DNA from: Sporobacter sp942492735
GTDB lineage: Bacteria > Bacillota > Clostridia > Oscillospirales > Oscillospiraceae
DNA length: 64,000 bases
Reading direction: 5' to 3'
Assembly: GCA_942492735.1 (NCBI GenBank)
Contig: OW818648.1
Span: 1,240,001 to 1,304,000, forward strand
Shown here in pieces: positions 42,721-51,991 of this stretch. The notes below the pieces were generated by a model, which did not search any database, was not told the DNA's origin, and saw only the letters and a list, made by a program, of their open reading frames with translations. Numbering within the stretch: the first letter of the stretch is position 1; each line of letters begins with the position of its first letter. A program made the translations under genes and the position numbers.

Positions 42721-45171
42721 ATGTATCAATTCAGGCCAGCAACCGACCGTATATGGCACATGCGTGAGCTCATCCGTGACAGGATTATCCAAACAGACGC
42801 GGAGCGCGCACTCATTCTCACGGAATCTTATAAGAAAAATAAACATGTAGTACCGATTATAAAGAGACCGATGGGTACTTATGACGTCTGTGCGAATATG
42901 ACCGTTCGCGTCGAAGATTTTGAGCTGATTGTCGGCAATAAGGCGAAAACCTTCTGCGGCTCCGGCGCTAATCCCGACTGGATGGGCTCCGGCTGGGTCA
43001 TGTTTACCGATGTGGAAAACACGTGGACACTTAAGGCAGACGGACTGTACCATAACCCCGAAGGCGAGGAACTCAGACTGACGATTTCACCCCAAGACCT
43101 GAAGGATCTACGATCCATTACAGACTTCTGGGTGGACAACAGGGTTGGCGTAACAGCGGACGCATGGCAGCCTGACGGTTATGACGATTTTATGCGACTG
43201 GAAGCCTCCGATTACCAACCCCATGGCATTGGTCTCATGAGCATCCCGGTCGGTCACCTGACACCCGGCTTTGAAAAAATCATCAATGTCGGTTATAAGG
43301 CCATCCGCAAGCAGGCGCAGGATTGGATGGACGCCCGCAAAGGAAACCTGATGGGCGACGATGTCAGTAAATATATGTTTTATAAATCGGCGACGATTGC
43401 CTGCGACGCAGCAATCATCATGGTCAAACGTTATGGCCAGGCCTGCTACGATAAAGCCGCCGAAAGCAAAGATGAAAAGCGCAAGGCCGAGCTCATGAAA
43501 ATGGGCGATGGCTTGACGTGGATTTCCGAAAATCCGGCGCGTAACTTCTGGGAAGCATGCCAAGGCACGATGATGTATCAGCTTTATCTGGCAATTGAAG
43601 GCGGCTATCCCGCCCCTGCTTTCGGCCGTTTTGACCAGTACCTCTGGCCGTATTTAGAAAAAGACCTGAAAGAAGGCCTTCTGACCATGGATGAGGCGCA
43701 GGAAATTGTTGACGCATTCTTCCTGAAGGCGAACTGCTTCTATGGCGGATTCCCCGGAAAACTCGCCCAGACGACAGGTATCGGCAACACGTATCAGCAT
43801 ACAACAATCGGCGGCTTAGGCCGTGACACAGGAGAGGACGCGACAAATCCAATTACCTATATGGTATTGGAGACGGTCGGACGTCTGAAGCTCCATGACC
43901 CGACTATTTCTCTGCGCATCAACAAGAATACACCTGACGCGCTCTGGGAAGTTGCGCTTGAAACCTCGAAGCTGGTCGGCGGACTGCCGCTCTTCCAGAA
44001 TGATGATATTATCATCCCCGGCTTGCAGGGTGAGCTGGGATTTGAACTCCGCGACGCCAGAGATTACAGTATTATCGGCTGCCAGGAAATCGTCGGTTCA
44101 GGCAACGACTATCCGGCACCAAACGGCGTCCACGCGCCGCACGCGAGCGTCCACTACGGCGTCATCTTTGATATGGCCATCAATAACGGCATCAATCCGT
44201 GGAACGGCAGACAGGCGGAACAGCAGACCGGTTATCTTTATGATATGAAGTCAATCGATGAGGTCAGGGCTGCATTTCGCGCGATGGCAAACTATATTCT
44301 CAAATGGTATGTGACCGTCAACAACTATACCGAATATCTGACGTCGTATCATGCCCCGCACGCTGGTCTCTCCATATCAATGGAGGGCTGCATGGAAAAA
44401 GGCATGGACGCTACAGCAGGCGGCTGCAAATACAATTCTTACGGCGGCACTGCGACTGGTCTTGCCACGATTGCTGACAGTTTGTCCACCATTAAATACA
44501 TGTGCTTTGATAAGAAGAAATGTACAACAAGAGAGCTTTACGACGCCACCATGGCGAACTGGGAGGGCTACGAGCCCCTGCGCCAGCAGATTCTTAATGA
44601 AGTGCCGCACTTTGGTAATGCTGATCCCTATGCCGATGAAGAACTCAAATGGGTTGTCGATCTCTATTACGATCTCTGCAGCGAGTGCTTCAGTCAGCGG
44701 TCAAAGGTCTATAAGGCAGGCTTGTACGGCGCATCCGACCATGTTGCGCAGGGCTATCACACCTGGGCGACACCGGATGGACGAAAGACGGGTGAACCGA
44801 TAGCAGATGCAATTTCACCCTGCCAATCGAGAGATAAGAACGGCCCGACAGCTGTATTTGTCTCCTCGAGCGTGTATGACCACCGGCGTTTTATGGACGG
44901 TATCGCCCTGAACCTCAGGATGCATCCGTCCGTGCTCAGCCGTGAGGACGGTATAGCGAAGCTTCGCGACATGACGAAGGCGTACTTTGAAAGCGGTGGT
45001 CTGGAGTGCCAGTACAATGTCGTCGATACAGACACGCTGCGCGCCGCTCAGGCAGACCCGAAGACATACCGAGATCTCGTCGTGCGCATCGCAGGGTATT
45101 CAGCATACTTTGTTGAACTCAACCTCGACTGCCAGAACGATATTATCGCCAGAAACGAAAACAAGATTTAA
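42721..45171 (+). CDS. Glycyl radical enzyme C (PFL-like, paralogue of GRE-B)
   Basis: An 816-residue GRE that aligns with GRE-B without gaps through the portions compared. Catalytic residues keep the same numbers: Cys454 and Glu456 in IIGCQEIVG, Gly792 in VRIAGYSAYF. The pocket-facing stretches differ: TFCGSGANPDWMGSGW versus NFFGSPQYPEWMGQGW near residue 80, and VGSGNDYPAPNGVHAP versus VGCGCDFPAPNGIYPP after the Cys. A related but different substrate is therefore likely. The start at 42721 follows TTGGAGG. It has its own promoter and a double-armed terminator. It needs a radical SAM activase not found in the window. Confidence 0.88.
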   Translation: MYQFRPATDRIWHMRELIRDRIIQTDAERALILTESYKKNKHVVPIIKRPMGTYDVCANMTVRVEDFELIVGNKAKTFCGSGANPDWMGSGWVMFTDVENTWTLKADGLYHNPEGEELRLTISPQDLKDLRSITDFWVDNRVGVTADAWQPDGYDDFMRLEASDYQPHGIGLMSIPVGHLTPGFEKIINVGYKAIRKQAQDWMDARKGNLMGDDVSKYMFYKSATIACDAAIIMVKRYGQACYDKAAESKDEKRKAELMKMGDGLTWISENPARNFWEACQGTMMYQLYLAIEGGYPAPAFGRFDQYLWPYLEKDLKEGLLTMDEAQEIVDAFFLKANCFYGGFPGKLAQTTGIGNTYQHTTIGGLGRDTGEDATNPITYMVLETVGRLKLHDPTISLRINKNTPDALWEVALETSKLVGGLPLFQNDDIIIPGLQGELGFELRDARDYSIIGCQEIVGSGNDYPAPNGVHAPHASVHYGVIFDMAINNGINPWNGRQAEQQTGYLYDMKSIDEVRAAFRAMANYILKWYVTVNNYTEYLTSYHAPHAGLSISMEGCMEKGMDATAGGCKYNSYGGTATGLATIADSLSTIKYMCFDKKKCTTRELYDATMANWEGYEPLRQQILNEVPHFGNADPYADEELKWVVDLYYDLCSECFSQRSKVYKAGLYGASDHVAQGYHTWATPDGRKTGEPIADAISPCQSRDKNGPTAVFVSSSVYDHRRFMDGIALNLRMHPSVLSREDGIAKLRDMTKAYFESGGLECQYNVVDTDTLRAAQADPKTYRDLVVRIAGYSAYFVELNLDCQNDIIARNENKI

Positions 45172-45190
45172 ACATCAATCGTGAAATGAA

Positions 45191-45241
45191 AAAAGCCCCG
45201 CATATACGTGTCAAGCCCCGCACGTCAGTGCGGGGCTTTGC
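45191..45241. terminator. Bidirectional terminator with a duplicated left arm
   Basis: AAGCCCCGCAC and GTGCGGGGCTT form the main stem (45212-45238). A second copy, AAAAGCCCCGC, lies at 45191-45201 and could pair with the same right arm. On the minus strand it is followed by TTTTTTC. It separates GRE-C from the convergent small gene at 45266. Confidence 0.75.
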
Positions 45242-45265
45242 ATTGCTATACTTTGCTATGTACGA

Positions 45266-45412
45266 TCATTCATTTTCCTGGACAGGCGGATCCTCAGGCG
45301 ATTCGGGAGGCTGTTCTATCGGGGCGTCTGGTTCGTTGATGTCGTTTTCTGATAAAACGGCGGTTTCTTCTACAGATGGTTCCAAATTTTCGTCGTCGGG
45401 CTTGTACATCAT
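45266..45412 (-). CDS. Small acidic Pro/Glu-rich protein, 48 residues
   Basis: A short gene with an excellent ribosome site: TAAGGAGG ends four bases before the first ATG (45412) and seven before a second (45409), so either start is possible. The product begins MMYKPDDENLEPSVEE, is rich in Glu, Asp and Pro, has a single Lys, and ends PPVQENE. It lacks membrane segments, Cys and any motif I know, and is probably disordered. A terminator lies 25 bases beyond its stop. Position, ribosome site and terminator together support a real gene; its role is unknown. Confidence 0.6.
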   Translation of the reverse strand: MMYKPDDENLEPSVEETAVLSENDINEPDAPIEQPPESPEDPPVQENE

Positions 45413-46071
45413 AATACCTCCTTAATATAGTGTCCTGTCGATACAACAATATACCATATTAAGGAAAATGTAAATAATTAACATTAGTGATTATTTGTCC
45501 GACAATGATAAGCATTTCGAATCACGGATAATCAAAAATAATAATGACATCAGTTATCCGCAAATTCGAACAGTTCGAGGCGGTAAAATGATACCAGCAG
45601 CATATAACGCAAGGTCGGATCGTCAAGGTCAAGACGCAGCATACTTTGTGATTGGTTATTTTTCACTTATAATTCAAAAAAATATTGAAAATGATGAAAA
45701 TATTTGGTATTATAAACAAATAAAACAGGTAACATTTTTGATTATTGCAATAATACGTATACAGATTTTGAACGTTTTCATAAACTTTAACAATATGGCG
45801 TGATATATTAGAATAAAGTATAATACTAATCGATCGGATTTTTCTAAACATCGGCACTTATGTTGAACATGCGTGCCGATGTTTGGTTAAGGAACGAGTC
45901 TGTCCAACGGTCGGCAGGCGCGACGCATTCAGGTACATAGTATTGAACGGGACTCCATTCGGACAGTTATCTGGCACATTATTGGGGGGAGTGGTGTCAT
46001 AGGGGTTTTAAGGGATAATACGGGATCAGATGGAAATGGCGACACAATAAATTAGGAGGTATATAAAAGCT
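45413..46071. other. Gene-free region ahead of the liv operon with two structured segments
   Basis: I see no convincing gene here. A long imperfect hairpin lies at 45516-45570, with arms TTCGAAT/ATTCGAA and CGGATAA/TTATCCG. A perfect 12-bp stem lies at 45846-45884, AAACATCGGCAC/GTGCCGATGTTT, with no T-run. The segment from 45655 to 45840 is very AT-rich. A possible promoter for the liv operon (TTGAAC, 17 bases, CAATAT) falls there. Confidence 0.4.
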
Positions 46072-47404
46072 ATGAAAAAAACTCTGCCAAGAATACTTAT
46101 CGCACTGTTATTGGTATTGGGCCTCTTTGCCGGATGCGCCCAGACAAGCGGAACATCGCCTGCCCCCTCCTCAGCAGCCCCCTCGTCAGCAGCGCCGGAA
46201 ACCTCAGCAGCTCCTGCCGCGTCTGAAGAGGTATATACCGACAAGGATCCGAGCAAAACAACGATTAAAATCGCCGCTGTTCGTCCGCTTTCTGGTCAAA
46301 ATGTTTCATTTGAGTACTATAACTATGGCCCTATATACAAAATGTGGGTTGATGAAGTCAACGCAGCAGGCGGTATCCAAGTTAAAGAATACGGCAACCG
46401 TCAGATGCTTATTGAGTTAACTGTTTACGATGACACCTCCGATGTGGGAGTCATGACTGACCTTCTTATTAAAACCATGACTCAAGACAAAGTGGACTTC
46501 GTGCTTTCACCCTGCTCGACAGCGGCCCTTCAGGCTGCGGCACCCATATTCGACCAATACGGTTATCTGATGATCGGCGCTGAAGGCGGCGGGACCGATA
46601 CAAGGCCGTTATATGATCAGTACGAGGACATATTCTTTACGACAGCCTTTTCGGTACATCAGATTCCGAAAATGGCGGAAATCTTTAATGAGCTTGGCAT
46701 AAAGAAAGTATTTGTTACCTACATGCAGGATGCCCACGGCCTTGAGTATCTGGAAACCGCAAAGGAAGAACTCCCTAAATATGGCATTGGGTTTGTGGAG
46801 GTGGCCGCGCCCTGGGACTTTGCCGATATGACGCCGATTATCACGCAGGCAATGGATTCCGGCGCAGATGCTTTCGTCGCATTTTGCTACCCCCCCTGGA
46901 ATTCAAGTCTGATCAATTCAGCTATTTCAATGGGTTACAACCCGAATGCGTGGATGTGCGGACCCGGAGGCAGCCAGCAGTCTTTCTATGACGAGGCAGG
47001 CGGAATGGCTGTTAAACGGCATGATGTTTGAAGGCGCGTGGTCGGTCAACAGCGGGCCTGCATTCGCCGACTTTGCCAAAAGGATTGCAGCTTACTATGC
47101 TGATGACCCCAACTGGGGACCGGAGTGGTGGGGTACTGCTGGTTACTGGGGCGCGATGGAGATGCTCCAGGTCGCTATCGAAGAGACCGGAACCCTTGAT
47201 AACGCGGTTGTTGCAGATTATCTGCACAATAACGTGATTGAAACCTCGCTTGGCCCGATGCAGTTTGTAAATCATGAGCTCACGCTTGATTCCTGGGCCG
47301 GGATGATTGGCCAGTACATAAACGGTGTTGCCGAAGTTATTGATGTCGGCGACAATAGGACGGCTGAACCCGTCTATCCGAAGCCTGCTTGGCCTGCCAA
47401 ATAA
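46072..47404 (+). pseudogene. livK: LivK-like amino-acid ABC transporter binding lipoprotein, one-base frameshift
   Basis: Extracellular binding lipoprotein of a branched-chain-amino-acid-type importer (type 1 periplasmic fold). It has a lipobox LFAGC after a signal sequence, then a Ser/Ala/Pro-rich linker and the ligand domain (KIAAVRPLSGQNVSFEYYNYGPIY). The frame closes at 47031 after GGMAVKRHDV, while the homologous continuation NGMMFEGAWSVNSGP is in the next frame. Removing one A from the AAA at 47014-47016 restores VNGMMFEG and gives 443 residues, a normal length. It is either a real inactivating insertion or a sequencing error; the rest of the operon is intact. The ligand may be an organic acid or amide rather than Leu/Ile/Val. 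Confidence 0.82.
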
Positions 47405-47448
47405 ATAAGCGGAAGACACAGTGTTAGTATAATTTTAAGTGAAAGGGA

Positions 47449-47485
47449 AGGCCGTCTGAGCCTTAAGCAGGGTATTAGACGGCCT
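47449..47485 (+). other. Hairpin between livK and livH
   Basis: AGGCCGTCT and AGACGGCCT form a 9-bp stem around 19 bases, followed by GTCTCTCTT. Such hairpins often let binding-protein mRNA exceed that of the permease genes by partial termination or 3'-end protection. Confidence 0.55.
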
Positions 47486-47533
47486 GTCTCTCTTAAAAGC
47501 AGCCCGATTTCTACAGATAGGAGCTTTTGCAGC

Positions 47534-48397
47534 ATGTCAACTGTAGTTAATATACTAATTTACGGCATCATTATGGGCGGAATATACGGGCTGATTGCCA
47601 TGGGACTGACATTACAGTACGGCGTAGGAAAGATACTCAACGTTTCGCACGGTGAGTTTTTAATGTTCTCGGCCATGACGTCATGTACACTGGTAGAAGC
47701 GGGGGTTCATCCGCTTCTGTCGTTTGTCATCTGTCTGCCCGCCGCGTTTATTGTCGGATTCGTTCTCAATATAACGCTATACAGGTGGCTGAGAATTTTC
47801 TCGAAAGATGACGCGACTTTTGAGTCCAACGCCATGCTCATGTCGTTCGGACTGTACTTTATTCTGGCCAACATCGGTTTGAAGATATGGGGTACCTTGT
47901 CCAATGGTTATCAGTTTTTCAGTTACCCGGTCAAAATTCTAGGAGCAACCATTGCCGTTAATAGGCTCATAAGCTTTGGAATCGCCATAATTTTTATTAT
48001 TGCATTTTTCATTTTCCTAAACAAAACAAGAATGGGCAAATCAATTAGAGCGACCAGCCAGAGTACGACGGCGGCGGCCATGATGGGCGTCAAGATAGAC
48101 AAGACTATGGCAATCTGTTATGGTGCGGGCGGGCTTCTGGCTGCAGCAGCCGGTGTTTTGATAGGTATGTCCTTCTCGCCAACAGCACAAATCGGTATTT
48201 CGAATACTGTTATCGCGCTGATTGTTGTTGTTTTGGGTGGAATGGGCAGCATACCCGGCGCGGTTCTCGGAGGCGTACTTATAGGCATTGTGGGGCAAGC
48301 TGTCAGCTTTATCGATACAAGCCTCGTCACAGTGGCGTATTACCTGATGGTACTTGTTTTGCTTTTACTAAGGCCAAAGGGCCTTTTGGGGAGGTAG
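47534..48397 (+). CDS. livH: Branched-chain amino acid-type ABC permease LivH
   Basis: A 287-residue membrane permease with about eight helices. Family blocks are GGIYGLIAMGLTLQYGVGKILNVSHGEF at the start, RMGKSIRATSQSTTAAAMMG (the ATPase-contacting loop), and GGMGSIPGAVLGGVLIG near the end. AGGAG lies before the ATG. It pairs with LivM and is driven by LivG/LivF. Confidence 0.92.
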   Translation: MSTVVNILIYGIIMGGIYGLIAMGLTLQYGVGKILNVSHGEFLMFSAMTSCTLVEAGVHPLLSFVICLPAAFIVGFVLNITLYRWLRIFSKDDATFESNAMLMSFGLYFILANIGLKIWGTLSNGYQFFSYPVKILGATIAVNRLISFGIAIIFIIAFFIFLNKTRMGKSIRATSQSTTAAAMMGVKIDKTMAICYGAGGLLAAAAGVLIGMSFSPTAQIGISNTVIALIVVVLGGMGSIPGAVLGGVLIGIVGQAVSFIDTSLVTVAYYLMVLVLLLLRPKGLLGR

Positions 48398-48399
48398 CG

Positions 48400-49371
48400 A
48401 TGATTAAGAAATTTAACCTTAGAAAAGAGCTTCAATATATTGTCGTTGCCATAGTTGTCATATTCTTTGCGTTTGTACCGTTATTCGGTTCGACATACGC
48501 AGTTACATTGTCTTCAACAATAATGATGTATATCGTCATGGCGGTATCCTGGAATATGTTTTCAGGCCCTACGGGGTATATTTCATTGGCGTCTGGCGCG
48601 TTTGTAGGCTTGGGGTATTACGCCTCCGGACTTATGAGCACCAATTTCCCGCTTCCGGTACTCATGCTTTTTGGAGGTATCGTGAGTTTTGGGCTTGCAG
48701 CGTTAATCGGCTCCATTACACTCCGTCTTCGAGGCGTATACTTTACGATCTTCACATTCTGCCTTGTAGAGCTTGTAAAAGCGACGATGACATGGTATGA
48801 GATAATGATTGTAAGAAAGCGCGGGCTGAACGTCAGAAATTTTGGCCCGGAGGCGGCGTTTTACGCCATGCTCGCTATGGTCGTGATTGCCCTGGTTGTT
48901 GTGATTATCGTCAAGCGGACACGGTTTGGAATGGCGCTTACCGGCATCGGAGAATCCGAAGACGCAGCTTCACATATTGGCATCCATACAACCAGAACGA
49001 AGGTCCTTGGATTCGCGATTACCGCCTTTATGATGGGTACTGTTGGCGCTGTGAGGGCAACAATGCTGAACCATATTGACCCTGGCAGCGCATTTAACAT
49101 GATGTTTTCGTTCCTGCCCGTTTTGATGTGCGTATTCGGCGGTATGAAAGCATTCTTAGGGCCGATAATCGGCGCAATAGTATTTGCGACATTGCAGTAT
49201 AATCTTATTACGACAATACCGCAGGTTTATATGATTATTTTCGGCGCAATCATGATTTTGTCAATCTTGTTTATGCCAACGGGAATTGTTGGGGTTTACG
49301 AGAGGGTTAAAAACTTGTTGAAAAAAGGCGATTCCATAAAGGGGGAGGGTACCGACGATGCCAATGCTTGA
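48400..49371 (+). CDS. livM: Branched-chain amino acid-type ABC permease LivM
   Basis: A 323-residue membrane permease with the LivM signature GPTGYISLASGAFVGLGYYASG. The ATPase-contact loop is TRFGMALTGIGESEDAASHIGI, and FGGMKAFLGPIIGA lies near the end. It starts two bases after livH, with GGGAGG upstream. Its 3' end overlaps livG by 14 bases, so translation is coupled. Confidence 0.92.
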   Translation: MIKKFNLRKELQYIVVAIVVIFFAFVPLFGSTYAVTLSSTIMMYIVMAVSWNMFSGPTGYISLASGAFVGLGYYASGLMSTNFPLPVLMLFGGIVSFGLAALIGSITLRLRGVYFTIFTFCLVELVKATMTWYEIMIVRKRGLNVRNFGPEAAFYAMLAMVVIALVVVIIVKRTRFGMALTGIGESEDAASHIGIHTTRTKVLGFAITAFMMGTVGAVRATMLNHIDPGSAFNMMFSFLPVLMCVFGGMKAFLGPIIGAIVFATLQYNLITTIPQVYMIIFGAIMILSILFMPTGIVGVYERVKNLLKKGDSIKGEGTDDANA

Positions 49372-50077
49372 AGCAACGGGCGTTAGCAAAGCATTCGGGG
49401 GCCTTACCGCCGTATCCCAGGTCGATATCCATGTCGATGAGGGAGAAATCCTGGGATTGATCGGCCCTAACGGTGCAGGAAAGACAACGCTCTTTAATCT
49501 TCTTTCCGGCGCCATCCAGATGGATTCCGGAACCGTCGTCTTTGATGGGAAGAAAATCAGCGGCATGAAGCCGAATCAGATCTGCCGTCTTGGTGTCGGA
49601 CGGTCGTTCCAGGCAGCTAAAAACTTTGCGGGGATGCCGGTGCATCAGAACGTCATGATGGGCGCTTTGTTTGGGAAAAAAGGACATACGGCGGCACAGG
49701 CATCAAAGATCGTGGATGAGGTCCTCGATTTTACCGGCTTGACTGCACAGCGCGACAAGATGGTTCCCGATATCCCGCTGGCGCACCAGAAGCGTCTGGA
49801 GGTCGCCCGTGCACTTGCCACCCAGCCGAAGCTGCTGCTGATGGACGAGATGATGGCGGGCTTAAACCCCTCCGAGGTCGGCGATGCGATGGCGCTTGTC
49901 ACAAAAATCCGCGAATCCGGCATCACAATTATTATGATCGAGCATGTCATGAAGGCAATCATGAGCATATGCGGCCGTATTGTCGTTCTTCATCACGGGG
50001 CGAAAATTGCCGAGGGTTCACCTCAGGAGATAACCACGAGCAAAACGGTCATCGAAGTATACTTAGGAGAGTGTTGA
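49358..50077 (+). CDS. livG: ABC transporter ATPase LivG
   Basis: A 239-residue ATPase with Walker A GPNGAGKTT, the Q-loop in GRSFQAAKN, Walker B LLLMDEMMAGL and the switch His in IMIEHVM. The signature motif is atypical: PLAHQKRLEVARAL replaces the usual LSGGQ/LSYG-type start, as is common in LivG proteins with degenerate signatures. The ATG at 49358 has GGGGGAGGG eight bases upstream. It couples ATP hydrolysis to import through LivHM. Confidence 0.92.
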   Translation: MPMLEATGVSKAFGGLTAVSQVDIHVDEGEILGLIGPNGAGKTTLFNLLSGAIQMDSGTVVFDGKKISGMKPNQICRLGVGRSFQAAKNFAGMPVHQNVMMGALFGKKGHTAAQASKIVDEVLDFTGLTAQRDKMVPDIPLAHQKRLEVARALATQPKLLLMDEMMAGLNPSEVGDAMALVTKIRESGITIIMIEHVMKAIMSICGRIVVLHHGAKIAEGSPQEITTSKTVIEVYLGEC

Positions 50078-50078
50078 C

Positions 50079-50789
50079 ATGACGATGCTTGAAGTACAAA
50101 ACATTAACTGCTTTTACGGCAACGTGCAGGCTTTGTGGGATGTATCCCTGAAGGTCGAGGAGGCTGAGATCGTCGCGCTTTTAGGCGCGAACGGCGCGGG
50201 CAAAACGACGCTTCTCAATACGATCACGGGCCTTGTCAAACCGGTCTCCGGGCATGTGAGCTTCATGGGACAATCCCTGGACGGCGTGCCGAGCCACAGC
50301 ATTATGGAGAAGGGCATCGCCTATCTGCCCGAGGGCGGCCGTGTATTTCCGGACATGTCGATCAGGGAAAACCTTGAAATGGGTGCTTACCCGAGGAGCA
50401 TGTGGAAATCAAGAAAAGCGGCAATCGACCGCATGTTCGAGTTGTTCCCCAAGCTCAAGGAACGGCAGAAGCAGATGGCGTCGACGCTCAGCGGCGGCGA
50501 AAAACAGATGCTCGCCATGGCCCGCGGTCTGATGTCAAATCCGAAGCTCTGTCTGTTTGACGAGCTCTCCTACGGGCTTGCGCCGATCATCGTGACGGAA
50601 GTTTTCAAGATTGTCAAGTCACTCCGGGAACAGGGCATCACAGTCCTTCTTGTGGAGCAGAACGTGAAGCAGTCCATGGAGATCGCCGACCGTGCCTGCG
50701 TTTTGGAGAACGGCCGCGTCGCGCTGGAAGGCAATTGCTGCGACCTGATCGACAACGACTATGTCAAGAAAGCTTATCTAGGTTTGTAA
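50079..50789 (+). CDS. livF: ABC transporter ATPase LivF
   Basis: A 236-residue ATPase with Walker A GANGAGKTT, signature TLSGGEKQMLAMARGL, Walker B LCLFDELSYGLAP and switch His replaced by Gln (LLVEQNVK), as usual in LivF. It starts one base after livG, with AGGAG upstream. It is the last gene of livKHMGF. Confidence 0.93.
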   Translation: MTMLEVQNINCFYGNVQALWDVSLKVEEAEIVALLGANGAGKTTLLNTITGLVKPVSGHVSFMGQSLDGVPSHSIMEKGIAYLPEGGRVFPDMSIRENLEMGAYPRSMWKSRKAAIDRMFELFPKLKERQKQMASTLSGGEKQMLAMARGLMSNPKLCLFDELSYGLAPIIVTEVFKIVKSLREQGITVLLVEQNVKQSMEIADRACVLENGRVALEGNCCDLIDNDYVKKAYLGL

Positions 50790-50822
50790 AACTGTCTAAA
50801 TTTCCGAAGAAATATAATATGA

Positions 50823-50852
50823 GACCCCGGGACAGCTTTATGCCCCGGGGTC
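50823..50852. terminator. Hairpin between livF and the convergent UroD-like gene
   Basis: GACCCCGG and CCGGGGTC form an 8-bp GC-rich stem around 14 bases. No clear T-run follows on either strand. Confidence 0.5.
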
Positions 50853-50881
50853 ACGTCATTCCTCAGAATGAAAGCATTCTA

Positions 50882-51901
50882 TTATTTGCTATAAAACGTT
50901 CTTCCGTACGCGTCGTATTCCTCTGTCAGCCAGCGTTTTCTGTTCTCCACGCGACTGTCTCCAAGCGGTCCATAAGCGCTGCCCCAGAAGCAGAAACCGC
51001 CGCCGGGTGCAAAACGGTCGATTGTTTTGCGGACCTCGGATTTTATAAGCTCCTCAGACGCATCATCCCAGCCGGCGGGACCCGAGGAATCCCAGCAACC
51101 GATGAGGCCCATCTTATTGCCGTATTTCTTCTTAATACCGTCAAGGTCATTCATAACCTGTGCCGGGTTCCATGCGACAATGCCGATATCAAGCCAATCG
51201 TCGATCTGATCTTCGCACCGGCCGCAGTTATGGTGGACGATCGGTATTCCTGCATCAATTGCGGGTTTGTTCTGCATCCCGTGATACGGCTTGATCATAT
51301 CGCGGTACATGTCAAGTGAAACAAACGGATTGCGCGCCGTTGCCGTGTCGTCTGTCAGCTCGATGATATCGGGTTTGTAGTATTCAATATATTTCTTGAC
51401 GACCACAACAATGAAATCCGCCATATAATGGAAGAGCGCCTTGACCTCTTCGGGTTCCTCATGCATTGCGCAAAGGCCTTCGGAAAAGCCCAGGAACGCC
51501 ATCAGCTGCTGGAAATAACCGACATGGAATGTGCCGCAGACCGCCGTCGTTTCTCGGTTGATCGAGGCGAGGTCCTTTTTGGCCATTGATTCCCAGTCGA
51601 TATGCGTCATATCGGGCGCTTTAACAATATCACGCCATTTTGTGATATCGGTGATTAAGAAATTGTTCGGTACAGGGAGCGCGGCGCCGCCCGTTTCAGC
51701 AGTTGCGATGTGCGGGACGCCCCACATATCAAAGCCGCCCTCGGGTGTTCTGCGTTCGTTTAAAAAGGAGGGGCCGCAGGGAAGAACCGCCGGGGGGAAT
51801 TTACTGTAATTGTCAGGGACCATGCCGTATCTCGGCAGCCATGCGGGCTGCTCTCCACGGATAAACATCATAAAGTTTTCTTTTTCCGTCATCTGTTTCA
51901 A
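50882..51901 (-). CDS. Uroporphyrinogen decarboxylase / corrinoid methyltransferase-family protein
   Basis: A 339-residue TIM-barrel protein of the URO-D superfamily. The segment HHNCGRCEDQIDDWLDIG resembles the His-x-Cys zinc region of MtaA/CmuA-type methyltransferases better than the porphyrin site of HemE. DIIELTDDTATA and GCWDSS are other barrel motifs. The start is TTG at 51901 because GGAG lies nine bases ahead; the ATG at 51892 is too far from it. No corrinoid protein is encoded nearby. It follows PanE-like and thioesterase genes on the same strand and may share their transcript. The reaction is unknown. Confidence 0.75.
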   Translation of the reverse strand: MKQMTEKENFMMFIRGEQPAWLPRYGMVPDNYSKFPPAVLPCGPSFLNERRTPEGGFDMWGVPHIATAETGGAALPVPNNFLITDITKWRDIVKAPDMTHIDWESMAKKDLASINRETTAVCGTFHVGYFQQLMAFLGFSEGLCAMHEEPEEVKALFHYMADFIVVVVKKYIEYYKPDIIELTDDTATARNPFVSLDMYRDMIKPYHGMQNKPAIDAGIPIVHHNCGRCEDQIDDWLDIGIVAWNPAQVMNDLDGIKKKYGNKMGLIGCWDSSGPAGWDDASEELIKSEVRKTIDRFAPGGGFCFWGSAYGPLGDSRVENRKRWLTEEYDAYGRTFYSK

Positions 51902-51991
51902 ACGATAGCACTCCTTTTGTGTTTTTCTTAATGTTACAGTCTATATGTCAATATGGCAATAGCAGAAATGCGCGTTTTCATTAATTTGAAT

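Noticed and set aside
38457..45171. GRE-B/C as choline lyase, glycerol dehydratase or hydroxyproline dehydratase
   Set aside because: They share Cys-x-Glu, but none of the expected neighbours (microcompartment shell proteins, activase, proline reductase) is present, and the rest of the sequence does not let me choose.
45495..45803. 102-residue plus-strand open frame upstream of livK
   Set aside because: It begins at a TTG without a ribosome site, runs across a hairpin and an AT-rich stretch, and shows no recognisable pattern.
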